DNA of 64,000 nt from Arcuatula senhousia (taxonomy: Eukaryota > Mollusca > Bivalvia > Mytilida > Mytilidae), in contig CAXARO010000288.1 of assembly GCA_963971305.1 (NCBI GenBank), forward strand, positions 1 through 64,000. Direction: 5' to 3'. Both the position numbers and the translations under genes were made by a program. Positions 62,001 through 64,000 of the stretch are shown here, piece by piece. Positions within the stretch are counted from its first letter, which is position 1; every line of letters begins with the position of its first letter. The notes beneath the pieces were generated by a model. That model worked only from the letters and a program-made list of their open reading frames with translations, was not told the DNA's origin and did no database searches.

Positions 62001-63945
62001 ATGATTACATGCCAAAGTAATCAGTAATTTAATCAATTACTCTAAAAATGAAGTAATCATACATTTTTTCATAATTTTAGTTAAGTAATTGTAATTTAAT
62101 TACTTTCAAAATAATTGAAACCATCTCTGAGAACATAGATATAATTCTGTTTTAACATGCGTACAACATTATTATACAAAAGTTTTACCTTTGCACATAG
62201 TTGCGTTTTCGTCTGCGCCATTGTCACAAAAGTCAACTCCATCACAAAGAAACCAATCACTTAAGCATTCATTATCAAGTTCTGGACAGATAACACAGGG
62301 CTTTTGTGCTGGAAAAAAAGTAAAACATATAAATGATCAAATATTTGTATTTTTGTTTCAGTGCACGTGTGTATATTCCTTGACAAAAACGATCATGTAA
62401 TATGTTATAATTGTTTTGCAAAAATGTCAATTTGTCTCAGCGAGTGTGCGCTCTTCGCCATGTCATCAAAGAGGGTGTGGATGGTGGTGACCTCAATTCT
62501 ATAAATTGTTTGCCCTTTATTCTCTATTCTATATTTCACATTATTCTTTTTCTGTATATTCTTTATTCTGTAAGAGTTATTATGCTCTATTCTTTATTTT
62601 TTTTTTGTCAATATTCTTTATCTGTTAAATTTTCTTGGCCATTAATCTCCATTCTGTAAAACCCATCCACACCCTCATCACAGGTGTTATTAAAACAATC
62701 TATACAGTTTTAAAGAAAAATGACATGTCTTTAGACTTAAGATATATTTGTTTAAATGGTCCCCGTATGATTCTCGAGAATTCAATATTTTTAAATAAAT
62801 GAAAGACATACATGTAATGAAGCATTTTATTACAAGAAGCCAATTGTTTAATCATGGAATTTCGTTCTTGGACACACCTTTCTTCTTACCGCGTGATGAA
62901 CTTACTTGCATCAGTTTCTGTTATTATCAGTAGAGCTATTACAATAATCTGAAAGAATGAAAGAGTGAGTGAGTGAGTTGGTGTTTTACGCCCGTGCAAC
63001 GCTATATAGGTTATTTACAGGCGATGAACATGAAAGGGATGATAAAATGAACATGAAATGATGATGATAAATGAAATATGGGGTGGGGTGGGAAACAAAG
63101 GACCGGTAAATTTTGAAGAACCACAGAAAAAGGGGAGAGGTGGGTAGGGGCGGAAAATTTAGCCTATGTGGTGCACTACTGGGCGGTCCACAAAGGGGTC
63201 TTTTACGTGCATGAAGCGTGGCACTCTCCACACACGTTGGCCCACTATGGTCGGCGGTCAGGGTTTCCGTATTATAGACCTGACAACCCCCGCGGACGAG
63301 GGCTACCCTATTCAGCCACCTAGGGTACACACTTGGTCGCTCTGTAGGCTGAGCACTGACCCGATGTCAGAATCCCAAGACCCTTAGTCGCCTCTTACGA
63401 CAAGCTAGGCTCTGCTGCGGGCCTATTCGCCACCCGGGCCCCGCACGGGTCGAAAGAATGAAAGAAGTACGGGTTTTTAGCCGGACAGTTGATTCAAAAG
63501 TATGCCTTATGGTGACTTATTAATTTTACATACTTGAATATTTTTCTACGGTTTAAGGTTACAATAAGTTACATTAATACGAAATGTTTTTTTTTTCAAT
63601 TGTATTAATATTTTCAAATGCAAATTCCAAACAACTGGTTTTGTTTTCTGTTTGTTTGTTTTCATTCCTCATCTACAGTATCACATTTTTACTTATATAC
63701 AAATGTAATCAATTTCAGTTCAGTCCTATACATGTAAGATAATTATGTGTCTAATAAGTGTTACCCGACATACCCTATTTTGCTATCTTAGCACATTCTG
63801 TAGTAATTTTAAGAAAACCCCTGGTTATTTTTTGAAGAACATCGTTTTCTATTAGGATCAAAGTAAAATAAAAAAAACACTAAGAAATGCGACCCTAAGC
63901 ATAAGTATTTTTTGCAGTACTTACATTAACCACCACGTAAGCCAT
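47090..63945 (-). CDS. Secreted or membrane protein with twelve LDLa repeats (3' end not found)
   Basis: Signal-peptide exons 63945-63925 and 62948-62906 read [20 protein letters not shown]. Twelve exons follow, each one LDL-receptor class A domain: 62308-62189, 60994-60875, 59632-59507, 58117-57992, 57642-57517, 55910-55779, 54291-54166, 53644-53510, 52349-52218, 50837-50709, 49466-49338 and 47218-47090. Every LDLa exon is a multiple of three, in phase 1-1, with GT-AG borders. Each has about six cysteines and, in most, the calcium-binding D-x-SDE end. LDLa modules bind ligands such as lipoproteins and other secreted proteins in a calcium-dependent way. The visible protein is about 530 residues. 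The last exon ends in a donor (A|gtgagt), so more exons should lie at lower coordinates or are lost; none was recognised. It could be an LDLR/VLDLR-like receptor or a secreted LDLa protein. Confidence 0.88.
47580..48042 (-). mobile_element. SINE-like family A, full-length
   Basis: Runs on the minus strand from cccgtgcggggcccgggtgg to caccaactcactcactcc. Flanked by aaatcatggag (47569-47579) and aaatcatagag (48043-48053), an 11-bp duplication with one change. Lies in an LDLa-gene intron, next to a decayed pearl copy. Confidence 0.85.
48054..48610 (+). repeat. Decayed pearl/Helitron-like copy
   Basis: Contains 'gaacatttaaacaaacaa', 'cccctataagaggtca' and the end block 'acgacggacgccaagtgatggcatcagctcacatgacc', all diverged from 45634-46923. 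The terminal hairpin is degraded. Confidence 0.65.
49545..49795 (-). repeat. Dispersed repeat, inverted copy of the 42430 family
   Basis: Reads ggttcttcctaccccagac to ttattgtctggaactttg, the reverse complement of 42430-42605 with scattered differences. Confidence 0.85.
49800..50708 (-). other. LDLa-gene intron without recognised feature
   Basis: AT-rich intron sequence. No exon or repeat stood out. Confidence 0.4.
51055..51960 (-). repeat. Tandem repeat array split by a MITE
   Basis: Units of about 170 bp ('aaaatttcctggtaa.atgcacaac..catatgg..tccttcctatatacca.gtttcgt') start near 51060, 51236 and 51743. They end in a (gacg)n tract, 'gacggacagacggacggatgg'. The MITE at 51362-51687 sits inside the array. 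A related array in the opposite orientation is at 56510-57090, and a degenerate one is at 59690-60000. Confidence 0.75.
51362..51687. mobile_element. MITE with about 70-bp TIRs and 9-bp TSD, copy 2
   Basis: Nearly identical to 3171-3495. Flanked by ggggttgcg at 51353-51361 and 51688-51696. The sequence either side is the tandem unit's '..ggagttgcgctgacaa', so the empty site can be read from the neighbouring units. Confidence 0.9.
52620..53260 (+). pseudogene. 5'-truncated reverse-transcriptase remnant with tail
   Basis: Reads [69 protein letters not shown] and [11 protein letters not shown], then a stop at about 52965. The non-coding tail continues to 'cggacttttgatattcgg'. The catalytic YxDD region is missing. 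It lies in an LDLa intron on the opposite strand. Confidence 0.75.
53510..53644 (-). CDS. LDLa exon 8, degenerate calcium site
   Basis: This is the longest repeat exon (135 bp). It keeps the cysteine framework ([17 protein letters not shown] ... [11 protein letters not shown] ... FC), but the calcium-binding end reads DGSDKN instead of D-x-SDE and the usual CDG.xDC block is [10 protein letters not shown]. Phase 1 at both ends is kept (donor CTGA|gtaggt). It probably folds differently or does not bind calcium. Confidence 0.8.
   Translation of the reverse strand, partial: NTSVLKILLSVQMENSAYMPIICVNTLTFLLNVWMEVIKTGHSA
54685..54775 (+). repeat. Dispersed repeat fragment of the 42430 family
   Basis: Carries 'tttcagacaattaattttgctacgcctgacgcgcgtttcgactattcaagactcatcagaggcactctaccaaaactatt'. 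Confidence 0.8.
55040..55755 (+). repeat. Tandem array, about 170-bp units with (gacg)n end
   Basis: Units starting ctgacctggaaaggggaggcac lie near 55067, 55233, 55405 and 55577. Each holds 'gaagctgtgtaccaaatttgaaaccaatcc' and 'gccgagaaatctgttac'. It closes with gacggacggacagacgg and 'gtgattgcaatatagccccctc'. Open frames on the minus strand follow the repeat. Confidence 0.85.
56030..56085 (-). repeat. SINE-like family A, end fragment
   Basis: gtaagtaagttggtgttttacgccc followed by a diverged 'ttcttacgctgtaaaggtta'. Only the (GTGAG)n-proximal end remains. Confidence 0.55.
56510..57090 (+). repeat. Tandem array, opposite orientation to 51055-51960
   Basis: Three units of about 180 bp: 'gtgaacgcaactcctcttaaactactgaa.agaatttaacgaaacttggtatgcaa'. 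Begins 'ataccccacgcaacgaagttgc' and 'ggtccgtccgtctgtg'. Non-coding. Confidence 0.8.
58200..58360 (+). mobile_element. Retroelement tail fragment
   Basis: Has 'gttcacacttgttacgacttgcgttc', 'gttcggttgattttg' and 'actttttggcactcgaatgtcccattggtgcctc', as in the tail at 12240-12370. Confidence 0.5.
58490..59160 (+). pseudogene. Reverse-transcriptase remnant with catalytic region
   Basis: Reads [20 protein letters not shown], then a stop, [12 protein letters not shown], a frame break, [19 protein letters not shown], another stop, then [24 protein letters not shown] and [15 protein letters not shown]. The catalytic box is YIDG where an active enzyme has YIDD. Several stops and a frameshift make it dead. 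It is the most complete of the retroelement remnants and defines the family of the fragments elsewhere. Confidence 0.75.
60240..60430. repeat. Two SINE-like family A fragments joined head to head
   Basis: 60258-60373 is the end part on + ('tttcccaccccata' to 'caccaactcactcactcat'). Directly after it, 60377-60430 is a middle part on - ('ggtcagcggtcagggtttccgtattatagacctgagaacccccgcggacgag'). The join is abrupt, suggesting rearrangement. Confidence 0.75.
61143..61631 (+). mobile_element. SINE-like family A, full-length with 12-bp TSD
   Basis: tcccgtgcggggcccggg to caccaactcactcactcact. Flanked by cataaatactag at 61131-61142 and 61632-61643. The duplication length is typical of LINE-mobilised SINEs. 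No clear pol III A/B boxes were recognised. Confidence 0.93.
62463..62682. repeat. Small inverted-repeat element
   Basis: gagggtgtggatgg near 62472 pairs with ccatccacaccctc near 62665-62678, around a TTCTTTATTCTGT-rich middle. About 200 bp, non-coding. Confidence 0.65.
62906..62948 (-). CDS. LDLa gene exon 2: end of signal peptide
   Basis: Acceptor ctttcag, donor GCAA|gtaag. Encodes [14 protein letters not shown], the hydrophobic core and likely cleavage region of the signal peptide. A SINE-like element begins 16 bp upstream of the exon. Confidence 0.85.
62964..63451 (-). mobile_element. SINE-like family A, full-length, inserted at a splice acceptor tract
   Basis: Flanked by the 13-bp duplication gaaagaatgaaag at 62951-62963 and 63452-63464. 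On the gene's strand the duplicated bases are ctttcattctttc, the pyrimidine tract of exon 2. The insertion copied the tract, so the acceptor next to the exon survives. Confidence 0.94.
63465..63924 (-). other. LDLa gene intron 1, no other feature
   Basis: AT-rich intron between the two signal-peptide exons. Nothing further was recognised. Confidence 0.4.
63925..63945 (-). CDS. LDLa gene exon 1: start codon
   Basis: ATG at 63945-63943 encodes MAYVVVN up to AAT|gtaagt. It joins exon 2 in phase 0 and together they form a credible signal peptide, which supports this start. Confidence 0.8.
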
Positions 63946-64000
63946 CCTCGCCTAAAATTGACAGAAATAAGCGATAAAACGAATCTGTGGATTAAATAGT

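Overview
The window looks like nuclear DNA of a bivalve mollusc, most likely a mussel such as Mytilus; this is inferred from content, not from a search. The DNA is AT-rich. Genes are split by GT-AG introns of 1-6 kb. Repeats include pearl-like tandem elements with Helitron-style ends, a GC-rich SINE-like family with a (GTGAG)n end, MITEs and retroelement tails. There are no operons, ribosome binding sites, CRISPR arrays or recognisable tRNA or rRNA genes.

Layout. (1) 1-20.8 kb: two voltage-gated potassium channel genes face each other tail to tail, gene A on + (exons 2098-2579 and 8762-9667) and gene B on - (exons 20799-20338 and 18103-17189). They share one intron position, directly after the T1 tetramerisation domain, and the same unusual S6 motif, so they look like an inverted duplication. 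Gene A's intron holds nested inverted-repeat elements, a MITE and a 36-bp minisatellite. (2) 20.8-25.8 kb: intergenic DNA with retroelement and SINE remnants and short tandem repeats. (3) 25,792-39,910: a 14.1-kb DNA transposon with perfect 77-bp terminal inverted repeats and a 9-bp target-site duplication. From the left it carries a three-exon RecQ-like helicase (+). From the right it carries an eight-segment gene (-) for a zinc-finger, DUF6589-type protein that is the likely transposase. The two genes converge on a block of tandem repeats. Both are broken in this copy: the helicase has an in-frame stop, and the transposase gene has a 0.9-kb insertion and a SINE with a long hairpin inside its exons. 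(4) 40-47 kb: more elements, including a 918-bp inverted-repeat element with an 8-bp duplication and a pearl/Helitron-like element. (5) 47.1-63.9 kb, on -: a secreted or membrane protein gene with a signal peptide over two exons and twelve LDL-receptor class A (LDLa) repeats, one per phase-1 exon. Its 3' end is not seen in the window.

The best candidate for a new system is the 14-kb transposon: a RecQ-like helicase plus a DUF6589-type protein, long TIRs and a 9-bp duplication. A helicase-bearing branch of the Academ superfamily (AcademH) has been described, but as I recall Academ elements make 3-4 bp duplications, so the assignment is open. Splice sites were read by eye. Where phases were checked across junctions, they agree.
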